A stretch of 64,000 nucleotides of DNA from positions 110,001 through 174,000 of the forward strand of contig CAWVQA010000061.1 of assembly GCA_963932145.1 (NCBI GenBank), in the 5' to 3' direction. Below, one piece after another: positions 10,135 to 18,648 of this stretch (positions are counted from its first letter, which is position 1; each line of letters opens with the position of its first letter). Below the pieces are notes generated by a model, which did not search any database, was not told where the DNA came from, and saw only the letters and a program-made list of their open reading frames with translations. The DNA is from Acanthosepion lycidas (taxonomy: Eukaryota > Mollusca > Cephalopoda > Sepiida > Sepiidae). The translations under genes were made by a program, and so were the position numbers.

Positions 10135-12045
10135 CTATTCACATACAGGACGGAAATCTGCGGGTGAAAGGACCCCGACGGATTGTCCCAGGCTCCCCAC
10201 GCCTAACTCCGACGTCATCCGTCCTTCTGTGACAATCCCGCCGACGTCCGTGGGGTAGGTTAATTTGATGGCTCTATATAAGGAGGGGTGGAGTAAAACT
10301 GGGACCCTCCCAGAGCAAAATTGTCTTAGATTTTTTAAGTTGTGGTTCTCCAGTTCGAACATCCTTATATTCGGGAACGCCGCCCTCGCTTCGTATAGGT
10401 GATTCCATACTTCGAGCTGGTTCCCGGTTTCTCTTATGCAAGTTATTACACCTGGAGCTCGGGGGAAATTTTGAGGGTCTTCGATGTTTTTCCCCTCTAT
10501 AGTCTCCATTTTGTAGAGTCCACCTAGAAGGGCTTTCCTCTGTTTGGGGAGGCCCTTTTTGTATTCCTCTTTATCTATTTTGCAGATCCATTCCGGACCA
10601 GCAAAGGTCTTTCTCTTTCTTTTCTTCTTTTCCCTTGATGGATGAGGAGGGGAGGAAGTGGGTGAGAGGGGAAAGGTGGAAACTGAATTACGGGGAGGAG
10701 TGGAGGGAGAAGGGTGGGTAGTACTGGAAGGGGAAGAAGAATGACGTCTGGTTCTTGTTGGATCTTGGGTATTTTTGAACGAAGCAGGGACGGAGATTGC
10801 CCTGGACTGCTCCATGACCTTCTCCGCCCTACCACGGTCATGATGCCTTTGTGGAGGTTCTTCATCATCTTCCTCCCTTGACCTCTTGAGGGATGTAGCT
10901 CTAGGTGGAGGTGTTTGTTCTACCTCCATTTGATCTTGTTCCGGTTGCTGCTGCTCCGACTGTAGGGGTTGTTGCTCTTCTGGCTGCCGGAGCTGTTGCT
11001 GTTTGTGTTGATGCAGCTGCTGTTGTTGCTGCTTTTTATCTCCTTTCTGTCTTGGAGCTTCCACCTGTTGCCTCTCTTTCTCGCCTTTTTGTTCCGGGAG
11101 GGGCACCTTCTTTGCCCTCTGTTGTGGTGGCGTTTGCTGCTTCCTTGGGGTGTCTTCCTTTTTGGGTGGGGTAGACACATTCTTGGGTTTTTTGCCACCT
11201 CCTACCACTTTCCAAGTTCCTTCAGCATCCTTTGGGGTTGCTTCAGTTGTCGGGGATGTTGCCACTACTGCTGCTGCTGTTGTTGTCGTTTTCGATGATG
11301 TGGGCTGCTTTGTAGGTGGAGGGCGTTTAGCGGGGCACTCTTTAGCCATGTGGCCAGATATCCCACAGGACCAACAAGAAGGCCTTCTGCCCTCCACCAC
11401 CACCAACATTCTTCTTTCTCTACACAGAAGAACATTGGGAATCTCCATAAAACTTGATCTGGTTATTGTGACCTGTAGTTCAATATCGCCTGTTGCAATC
11501 CCCGATTTCCCGGTTATTGCCTTCACCTCCTCGACACTGCCAAACTTTGAAAAGTATGCACCCATTCTATCGGTGGATACATCCACGGGCACACCATGTA
11601 CGGTAATCCGTGTCCTCCGTGTGTCCATGTATTCCGTTTGCAGTCGCAGGTTTTTCGTTGTCAATATGTTTCCGGCTATTTGTTTGGCATCCTGCTCTGT
11701 AGGAAGAAGAATATCCCACATGGCATTTGATCTTCTTGCCAGCACTTTGGGGGAAATTTGTAAGACCTTTAGGACTTCCTCCATTGTTTCCCTGCTGACT
11801 CCGATTAATTTCCGGCTTTTTATGTCGGAAGTCAGCAGGGATACTGTTTTCTTTTTGACTGCCATAAATGCCTCCTCAATTGTAAGGAATTCATTTTCCT
11901 TAAACGTATCCTTCAGTTGAACTCTTAACTCCTCATAATATTCGGCGTTTTTTCCCCTGGGTCTATCTTCAGCCCAGACACTTTTTGCCGAGGACACCGG
12001 CGGTGTTATGTTGTCATCGCTCATGGTGGCCGAAACGACCACCAC
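10135..12045 (-). CDS. LINE ORF1: nucleic-acid-binding protein with RRM-like and CCHC domains, 636 aa, open
   Basis: ORF1 of the Tx1-like LINE, expected to bind element RNA. An RRM-like fold is suggested at about 146-215 (RITVHGVPVDVSTDRMGAYF, then FGSVEEV). A CCHC knuckle follows immediately (C224, C227, H232, C237 in CWSCGISGHMAKEC). Residues about 240-480 are disordered: Thr/Pro-rich, then Gln-rich (QQQQQLHQHKQQQ, QSEQQQPEQ), then Ser/Pro-rich and basic (KKKRKRK). The C-terminal 130 residues (WICKIDKEEYKKGLPKQRK, then GLYKMETIEG) look folded but I do not recognise the domain. The first Met gives 636 aa; MSDDN seven residues later is an alternative start. Gene order and knuckle are as in Tx1-type elements, which have a CCHC-bearing ORF1. 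Confidence 0.88.
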   Translation of the reverse strand: MVVVSATMSDDNITPPVSSAKSVWAEDRPRGKNAEYYEELRVQLKDTFKENEFLTIEEAFMAVKKKTVSLLTSDIKSRKLIGVSRETMEEVLKVLQISPKVLARRSNAMWDILLPTEQDAKQIAGNILTTKNLRLQTEYMDTRRTRITVHGVPVDVSTDRMGAYFSKFGSVEEVKAITGKSGIATGDIELQVTITRSSFMEIPNVLLCRERRMLVVVEGRRPSCWSCGISGHMAKECPAKRPPPTKQPTSSKTTTTAAAVVATSPTTEATPKDAEGTWKVVGGGKKPKNVSTPPKKEDTPRKQQTPPQQRAKKVPLPEQKGEKERQQVEAPRQKGDKKQQQQQLHQHKQQQLRQPEEQQPLQSEQQQPEQDQMEVEQTPPPRATSLKRSREEDDEEPPQRHHDRGRAEKVMEQSRAISVPASFKNTQDPTRTRRHSSSPSSTTHPSPSTPPRNSVSTFPLSPTSSPPHPSREKKKRKRKTFAGPEWICKIDKEEYKKGLPKQRKALLGGLYKMETIEGKNIEDPQNFPRAPGVITCIRETGNQLEVWNHLYEARAAFPNIRMFELENHNLKNLRQFCSGRVPVLLHPSLYRAIKLTYPTDVGGIVTEGRMTSELGVGSLGQSVGVLSPADFRPVCE

Positions 12046-12452
12046 GACCGATTGGATGTCTTTTAATTATTATTTTTTAAATGGAATATCATTCCAACAC
12101 GGAAGCAATGTCCAGTATAAACCAAATAAAATCAGAAAGGAAAAACGGGACAAAAAAAGACAACCAAAAAATAATTCAATAATAAAAGTAATACAAACAA
12201 AAACGGTGGGGAGGGTAAAAAGTAAGAAAGGAAATCAACAAAAAAGAAACAAAAAACACAAGTATATCTTAAGAAAACAAACTGAAAAGACAGACAAAGT
12301 TTTTAGGAAAACAAAGTAAAATCAAATAAACAACTTATCAGTTAACGTATGCTATCAACCAGTTTGATGTACACAAACTCGTCCAAGGATCAACAAGACT
12401 GCAAACAGGCACTGGTGAAATGCTGCTCTCCCCTGAAATTTCGAATGCTGTC
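12046..12452 (-). promoter_or_regulatory. LINE 5' leader / presumed internal promoter region
   Basis: About 400 nt of A/T-rich sequence between the target duplication and ORF1. Full-length LINEs carry their promoter here; I see no clear TATA or initiator motif, so the role is inferred from position. Confidence 0.45.
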
Positions 12453-12473
12453 CGTACTACACTTTGATCCAGG
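12453..12473. repeat. Target-site duplication, right copy
   Basis: Identical to 5955-5975, marking the 5' junction of the LINE. Confidence 0.95.
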
Positions 12474-12773
12474 CCCCCGGGCCGAGCAGCTTGGATTTGG
12501 ACGAAAAAAAGGGGCATATGATATTTGGAGCGATTCATTCAAGAACTCCCCGGCTAGAGGGAGTAGAAAACCGTAGATATTAAATTAATACAATTGTTGT
12601 CCGATGTTTGAGGAAGCGCTGCATAATCCGATGCTCACGAGGTACGGTTTGGCATCAACGATATTGAACTAGTCGTCTGGTTTCTCGCATGTTGCTTGAC
12701 TTAAGTCTGCGAGATCAGGAGTTGTGAAGGTCAAGGCCGTCTTTCTAAGGAGCGGCTAATGGCGACCGCGACA

Positions 12774-12787
12774 AGGCCCTTCCCCTA
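12774..12787 (-). other. Polypurine tract of the gypsy element
   Basis: On the minus strand aggggaagggcct sits directly before the 3' LTR start (TGTCGCGG). This is the expected plus-strand DNA primer. Confidence 0.85.
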
Positions 12788-12805
12788 GAAAATTGATCAT
12801 ATCAA

Positions 12806-15800
12806 TTAATAATAATAATATTTACGAAGGTCTTTAGGGAAAGTGACCCTCCTACCGGATCTGGTTTGCTGCACAGGAGTTGCTGGGGTGTCGTCTGATG
12901 TCTGCGGTGCGGCGTGTGCCTGGTGCGCTGGAATAACATCAGGGGGCCGCAGAGCCGGGTTTGCGTCGTACTGTCGCTTCTCCAGAAAAGCAGGCTTGGT
13001 TCGATCGATCGCGACGGTGTCGGTCGAGTTGGCGCGCTTGATTGTAAGGTGTTTGTCGGAGCGCCGAAGAACTTGAAAAGGACCTTGGTATGCCGGCGTG
13101 AGTGGTCGTCTCACGGCGTCGTTCCGTACGAAAACGAATTCGCAATCCCGCAAGTGTTGAGGGATGTACGAATTCATCGGTTGCTGTCGCGGAGTTGCAT
13201 ATTTAAGCCGAGCCATTTTGTGGCGGAGTTCCTCGACGAAAGGAGTTGTTGGTTTTGAAAACGTCTGAAGGGAGTCGTTGAAATATTCGCCGGGCAGCGC
13301 AAGAGGTGTACCGAAAACCAGTTCGGCGGGTGAACAACCTAAGTCCTCCTTTACGGTATTCCTCAATGCTAGGAGAATCAAAGGCAGGTCGTCCACCCAA
13401 TTGATAGTAGCAGGTCTAGTGGCTAGGGAGGTTTTAAGGGACCGATGAAATCTCTCGACTAAGCCGTTGGCGCACGGATGATAAGCGGTAGTTTTTATGT
13501 GCTTGGCACCAAGTAGGTTGGTAAACTCCCGAAAAAGGGACGACTGGAACTGTGATCCTCTGTCCGTCGTGATGACTTGGGGTGTGCCGAAAGTTCCAAT
13601 CCACTCTTTTAGGATGGTCCTGGAGACGGTACTTGCAGAAGTGTCTTTTATAGGTATGGCGGTCGGCCACCGCGAAAAACGATCCACAACCGTCAAAAGA
13701 TACTGGTAATCCCGACACATCGGAAGCGGTCCCACTAAGTCGACATGTATGTGGGAGAACCGTGCATCGGGACTGCTGAAGGTGCCAACGGGGGATTTAG
13801 TGTGTCGGTGGACCTTACACTTCTGGCACTCTATGCACGTGGAAACCCATTCTCGGATGTCCGCATTCATATTAGGCCAAACGAATCGGTCGGTAATAAG
13901 TTTGACCGTAGCTCTCTTACTCGGATGAGACAACCCGTGGAAATGTTGGAATACCTGTCTTCGAAGTGTCGGTGGGATGTAGGGCCTAGGGCTTGCTAGG
14001 CTGGTGTCACAGTACAGGGTGTCGTCGCTGAAGGATGCAGGGAACTCCCGAAGTTTTAAAGAAGTATTTGAAAGGACGTTTTGCAGCGTGGCGTCGGATT
14101 TTTGTTCAGCGGCTATGGTATCCTGACCCAAGACGCCGGTCTGAAGAGATTGAATATCCGCTCGCGATAATGTGTCCGCGACGGCGTTGTCCTTCCCCTT
14201 TATGTGACGAATATCGGTCGAGAATTGTGACAGGTAGTCGAGATGCCGGATCTCGCGAGCTGTATATTTGTCAGAGTTGTTACTCATCGCGGTCGTCAAC
14301 GGTTTATGGTCGGTATAAATAGTAAAATCTCGACCTTCCAGTAAGTGCCTGAAATGCCTGATGGCCAGATAAATGGCCAGCAGCTCTCGGGAGAAGGTGC
14401 TGTATTTTCTCTGGGCTGGCGAAAGCTTGGCTGAAAAGAATGCGATGGGTTCGCGTTGTGAATTGAATTCTTACTCAACCACCGCGCCCACTCCAGCGTC
14501 CGATGCGTCGGTTGTCAGGAAGAGCCGCGTCTTCGGATCGTCATTAATATGCGAGAGCCTAGTAAAATTTGCCAATGCAGCCTTCGCTGTATGGAATGCG
14601 TGCAGAGCATCCCCCTCCAACACGATGTACTTATTCCTTCTCTGCAGCAGGTTCGTCAGTGGCTGGAGGATGGTAGCGCAATTTGGAATGAACCGACGAT
14701 AAAAATTGAGCATACCGAGGAAACGTCGCAATTGTTTGATGGACGTCGGTGTAGGAAAATTCCGGTTCGAGCTGATCTTGTCTGGCAGAGGTGCTATGCC
14801 GTTTGCGTCGGTGCGGTGCCCGAGAAAATCAACGCTGGGCGCCCCGAAAACGCACTTGTCCAGGTTCAACTTCAGGCCGTAGTGTGAGAGTCGCTGGAAG
14901 ACTTCTCGCAGGTGTTTTCTATGAGAATCGGCGTCTTTACTGGCCACCAAGATGTCGTCGATGTAAGCGTATATGTGTGGTAGTCCGCGCAGGACTTCGT
15001 CTATGAGCCGTTGGAATGTCTGGGCAGCGTTACGTAGACCGAACGGCATCTTTAAAAACTCATATAGGCCGAATGGTGTTGTGACTGCCGTCTTAGGGAC
15101 GTCTTCCGCAGCGATGGGGATCTGATGATATGCCTTTGTCAGATCGATTTTTGAAAATATGCGAGCGCCCTCTAGTCCGGACGCAAAATCATGGATATGA
15201 GGGACAGGGTAACGGTCTGGTACGGTTGACGCGTTCAATTTTCGGTAGTCGACGCATATCCGAAACTCTTTACCGCCAGGTGCAGTGTAGTGGCGAGGCG
15301 TAAGGGCTATCGGAAGGACGAATGATGCCATCACTCAGCATTTTGTCGAATTGCTCCTTGGCGTACGCCAGTTTGTGCGGAGCGAGTCGTCGCGGATGGG
15401 AGTGTGCGGGAGGACCTCTAGTCCTGATGTGGTGCTGAGTCTGATGGTCACCTGAAGCCGTTACTTGGAGTGGCAGCGTTATATCCGTGAACTGTGTCAG
15501 GAGATCTAAGTACTCGCGACCATGGCACGTTGCGACGCTGATTCCCGTGGAGCCTTGACGTGTAGGGGTACCTAAGACACGGAGATTCGTAGTCGTATCT
15601 GACAGGGTCCTAGGGTTCATATGGACCGCCAGTGCGTAATGCGCCAGGAAATCCGCGCCGAGGATGGGTACCTTCACGTTGGCTACGGTGAATGTCCAAG
15701 TGAAATCACGTCGCATGCCGATATTCAAAGTAAGGGTCCTTTCTCCGTATGTGTCTATCGCGGAACCATTCGCAGCTCGTAGTTTGACCAGGGTGGGCTT

Positions 15801-15959
15801 AGCGGTTTGGTCGTTCTGATAGGGTACCACGCTGATGGCCGCACCTGTGTCTACGAGAAATTTCAGTTTGTTCCGGCGATCCCAAATGTAAAATAGACGA
15901 CATTGCGTGTTGGCACCGGATGAGTTAGTCGTCGCCACTCCCCGGTTTATTCGTTTCCC
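12806..15959 (-). pseudogene. Gypsy pro-pol polyprotein, one frameshift and one stop
   Basis: Read on the minus strand: aspartic protease (FLVDTGAAISVVP, about 15850), reverse transcriptase ([30 protein letters not shown] about 14950), RNase H (LTTDASDAG, then YTDHKPL), then integrase with HHCC (FHGLSHP, CIECQKC), catalytic Asp in HVDLVGP, Asp in TTDRGSQF and Glu in NGLVERFHR. The C-terminus [10 protein letters not shown] ends at 12806. Entry is by -1 frameshift at 15953-15959. Two lesions disable it: a single-base frame change near 15290, between SPYASPL of the RT N-terminus and [12 protein letters not shown], and an in-frame TAA at 14471-14473 inside RNase H. Everything else is open, so decay is recent. 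No chromodomain motif is evident. Confidence 0.92.
15915..15959 (-). promoter_or_regulatory. Programmed -1 ribosomal frameshift signal between gag and pol
   Basis: On the minus strand the gag frame reads CGG GGA AAC GAA TAA. This places the heptamer G GGA AAC (X XXY YYZ) at 15959-15953, two codons before the gag stop. Six bases later an imperfect hairpin can form: ACCGG with CCGGT (15946-15942 and 15919-15915) and inside it GAGT with ACTC. A -1 slip at the heptamer enters the open protease frame, which has no ATG of its own. Confidence 0.85.
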
Positions 15960-16741
15960 CGGGCCGACGGGTGTGTACAGGGAGGTTTACAATTTCTGGC
16001 TCCGTCGCCAAAAGTGCGATGAAACCAACAAACACTCTGGTCGCTTTGCCGTTCTCGGCTGGGGGTTCGTCTCCGTCGAGATGGGGTCGATTTCCTTGTC
16101 CGTGGGCGCAGGGAGATCTGGATCTCTCGAATTTGTCGTTGAAGGTCGGCCAACGCCCGTTCTGTTTTACTTGGCTCGTAGCGTTCGTGCTTTGCTATGT
16201 TGGTGGCGTGAACTGCGTTAACGCTGTGGTCAAACTGCGCAAAAACCAGGTCAGCAGATTCTGCCAAATCATCCAGAGGCGTGGCTCTCGTCATTGGTGC
16301 GATAATCTGAGCTACTGATTTGGGCAAATGCTCCAGCCATAAGCCTCGAAGAACCTTTTCCGACACATTGTGCTTTCCCAGCTGGTTCCTCATATACCTA
16401 AGAAGCTGGGATGGCGTCTTGTCGACTCTGGTGACGTTCCGTAGAATTTCCTGAATCATGTCTTCCTCGGAACGCCCAGTGCGGTTGAGGATCGCTTCCT
16501 TTAAGTGATCGTATGGCTCATGTTCGCGCAAATCGACGACGACGTCAGAAATTTCGTCCATCATATGGGATGGGAGTCTCTGCATTACATTCGCGAATCT
16601 GGCTCGCTGTGAAGTGATGCGTAACATAGAAAAGATAGATTCTACCTGCAAGAACCAGTTCTTAGCATTATGGTGGTATGCAGGCAGAGGTATGATCGCG
16701 GCCGTCATGTCCAAAGAATCACTTTTGACCGATTCCATCAT
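15947..16741 (-). CDS. gag: Gypsy Gag, 264 aa
   Basis: Capsid-like polyprotein of the retrotransposon. WFLQVESIFSMLRI, FANVMQRLP and SEEDMIQEILRNV with LGKHNVSEKVLRGLWLEHLP are the usual helices of a Ty3/gypsy Gag capsid. The tail is basic (RPRTRKSTPSRRRRTPSRERQ) and ends in a variant knuckle, CWFHRTFGDGARNCKPPC (from residue 238), where Cys-His-Cys-Cys ligands can bind RNA. The ATG lies only 33 nt past the LTR, so the primer site fills almost the whole internal leader. It is followed by the -1 frameshift signal into pol. The frame is intact. Confidence 0.9.
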   Translation of the reverse strand: MMESVKSDSLDMTAAIIPLPAYHHNAKNWFLQVESIFSMLRITSQRARFANVMQRLPSHMMDEISDVVVDLREHEPYDHLKEAILNRTGRSEEDMIQEILRNVTRVDKTPSQLLRYMRNQLGKHNVSEKVLRGLWLEHLPKSVAQIIAPMTRATPLDDLAESADLVFAQFDHSVNAVHATNIAKHERYEPSKTERALADLQRQIREIQISLRPRTRKSTPSRRRRTPSRERQSDQSVCWFHRTFGDGARNCKPPCTHPSARGNE

Positions 16742-16752
16742 CGCTTAGCTGT

Positions 16753-16772
16753 TTCACGTCGGGAAGTCACCA
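16753..16772 (-). other. Primer binding site, tRNA-Trp type with a 2-nt insertion
   Basis: Two bases after the LTR the minus strand reads TGGTGAC TT CCCGACGTGA. Without the TT this is the complement of the animal tRNA-Trp 3' end including CCA. On the plus strand it ends in ...gtcacca. Confidence 0.75.
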
Positions 16773-16774
16773 CT

Positions 16775-17934
16775 TGCGGGGCCGATAAGGATGTCGCCCC
16801 CGCAAGCTTTATGAGGAAACGTGTGAACAGCCAAGACAATGAGGGGACAAAGGCGAAGGTTTATGAAGCAATAATGTCGATTTTATTAATGCCAATTGTA
16901 CAAGAGTGTACTCTGAAGAAATGTGTTCAAGTCGGTGTCGGGTCCGGTATGACTGGTTTTGTTTGGGGGTAGCTGCTTTCGGTCGTATTGGTAAAAACGA
17001 ATGTAGAGTTGATCGGCGAAACGGATGTAGCTGGTCGACTGCCGGATGGGAGAATAGACGGGAACAGCAGCAGGTTGATCGGTGCCCCTAAACAGGGCCA
17101 AGTCAGAACAGTGATACAACTTTACTGGGCGGATCGACCGCGGAAACGGGATCGCGCCAAAGTGTATCCCTTGGCGAAGACGGAGTCCCTAAACAGGGCC
17201 AAGTCAGAACAGTGATAGACTTCGCAGGGCGGATCGACCGCGGAAACGGGATCGCGTCAAAGTGTATCACTTGGCGAAGGCGGAGTCCCTAAACAGGGCC
17301 AAGTCAGAACAATGAATGACTTCACAAGGCGGACCGACAACAGTGATAGACTTCACAGGGCGGATCGACCGCGGAAACGGGATCGAACCAAAGTGTATCA
17401 CTTGGCGAAAACGGAGTCCCTAAACAGGGCCAAGGCAGAATGTGATAGACTTCACAGGGCGGATCGACCGCGGAAACGGGATCGCGCCAAAGTGTATCAC
17501 TTGGCGAAGCCGGTCAGTGAGGTGATACGTCTTCCAGGGCGGATCGACCGCGGAGACGGGATCGCGCCGAAGAGTAACACTCTCGACAAAGCACCGGAAG
17601 CTCACAAAGGCAGCGTACTACACTTTGATCCAGGCCCCCGGGCCGAGCAGCTTGGATTTGGACGAAAAAAAGGGGCTTATGATATTTGGAGCGATTCATT
17701 CAAGAACTCCCCGGCTAGAGGGAGTAGAAAACCGTAGATATTAAATTAATACAATTGTTGTCCGATGTTTGAGGAAGCGCTGCATAATCCGATGCTCACG
17801 AGGTACGGTTTGGCATCAACGATATTGAACTAGTCGTCTGGTTTCTCGCATGTTGCTTGACTTAAGTCTGCGAGATCAGGAGTTGTGAAGGTCAAGGCCG
17901 TCTTTCTAAGGAGCGGCTAATGGCGACCGCGACA
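16775..17934 (-). repeat. 5' LTR of the gypsy element, complete
   Basis: An 1160-bp LTR, TG...CA. It holds the promoter and polyadenylation functions by position; no clean TATA box is visible. It contains an expanded tandem array at about 17120-17560 and the uninterrupted LINE target sequence near 17613-17633. Confidence 0.93.
17120..17560. repeat. Tandem repeat of about 100 bp inside right LTR (5-6 units)
   Basis: The core cggatcgaccgcgg occurs five times, plus a diverged copy (cggaccgacaa at about 17330). The other LTR has three. Units include agtgtatcacttggcgaag and ccctaaacagggccaag. Confidence 0.9.
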
Positions 17935-18640
17935 CTGTTTTCTTTTATTTTTTGAGATCTTTCAAGTGAGTTCCTAATTGTTTCCTTCAGATTTTGTCAT
18001 TTTCTTAGCAAAGAACTGTTCTAAGTACCTTTTGTGAAAACTGAAATAATTATCTGGTGAATATAGAGCATAAGGTAAAATTTCCCGGGTAAACTGTAAT
18101 AATCTTTGTTTGGTTACCAACGAGGAACATATGTAGACTAGCATTATTTTGATGGAATATTATTCTATTTCTCTTAACTAATTCCAGATGTTTTATTGAC
18201 TGCTGCTTTTCATTGATCTAGCTGGGAGCAGTATTTGTTCAGATCAATAACTTATTTCTCCAGAAGGAGTTCATAGCAGAAGACTTCTTTCCAATACCAT
18301 TATATATACAACATCATCTTGTTTAGTATATTTAGTGGTGGTTCATTTCACTTACACTATAATTTCATGCATTTCAGACTATTGTAAGATATGTGTTTCA
18401 ATGTCTGTCACAAGTTGTTTAAAAAAAAAATAATAAAAAAATTTTCACTATTTTTAAATAGTAAATCACAAATGGAAATATGAGAAAGATTTATTCTCCA
18501 TTTTGAATTTCCTCCATTATGGGCATTATTATATCCATGATATAATGACACCATAATTCATGGCTGGAACAGAATGCCTGAAAGGAAAAGAATAACAAAC
18601 ATGCTTTGTTCTCAGAGAGATTTTTATATACTAAGACATA
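17935..18640. other. AT-rich flank, no gene seen
   Basis: Ordinary AT-rich sequence between two gypsy elements. No ORF, TIR or RNA motif that I can support. Confidence 0.6.
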
Positions 18641-18648
18641 CTCAAAAC

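Larger units (their letters stand above)
5976..12452 (-). mobile_element. Full-length Tx1-like (L1 superfamily) LINE
   Basis: A 6477-bp element on the minus strand lies between perfect 21-bp target duplications inside a gypsy LTR. It has a leader of about 0.4 kb (12452-12046), ORF1 with a CCHC knuckle, a 42-nt gap, ORF2 with AP-endonuclease and reverse transcriptase, and a 3' untranslated part of about 0.69 kb ending in a short palindrome and AATAAATA-like tail. Both ORFs are open, so this copy is young. The C-terminal zinc motif, APE domain, two ORFs and RT motif spacing fit the Tx1 group; a phylogeny would be needed to place it exactly. A 5'-truncated relative lies at 55.2-58.4 kb. Confidence 0.88.
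5346..12773 (-). repeat. 3' LTR of the gypsy element (interrupted)
   Basis: Segments 5346-5975 and 12474-12773 together match the right LTR at 16775-17934 almost base for base, for example tgcggggccgataagg at one end and ggcgaccgcgaca at the other. The middle is the inserted LINE with a 21-bp duplicated target at 5955-5975 and 12453-12473. Confidence 0.93.
5346..17934 (-). mobile_element. Ty3/gypsy LTR retrotransposon, 3' LTR split by a LINE
   Basis: Two LTRs that start TG and end CA (5346-12773 and 16775-17934 in plus coordinates) bound an internal region 12774-16774. On the minus strand the order is LTR, primer binding site, gag, frameshift site, protease, reverse transcriptase, RNase H, integrase, polypurine tract, LTR. 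That order (RT before integrase) and the integrase type define Ty3/gypsy. Removing the inserted LINE leaves the left LTR at 930 bp against 1160 bp on the right; tandem-repeat copy number explains most of the difference. Near the ends, ctgtt occurs at 17935-17939 and at 5339-5343, two bases short of the left LTR, a possible target duplication. Confidence 0.92.

Noticed and set aside
11150..11920. 256-aa plus-strand ORF
   Set aside because: It is antisense to LINE ORF1, which has a CCHC knuckle and proper context; the plus-strand frame has no domain.
12338..12576. ORFs spanning the LINE/LTR junction
   Set aside because: They cross a target-site duplication, so they are accidental fusions.
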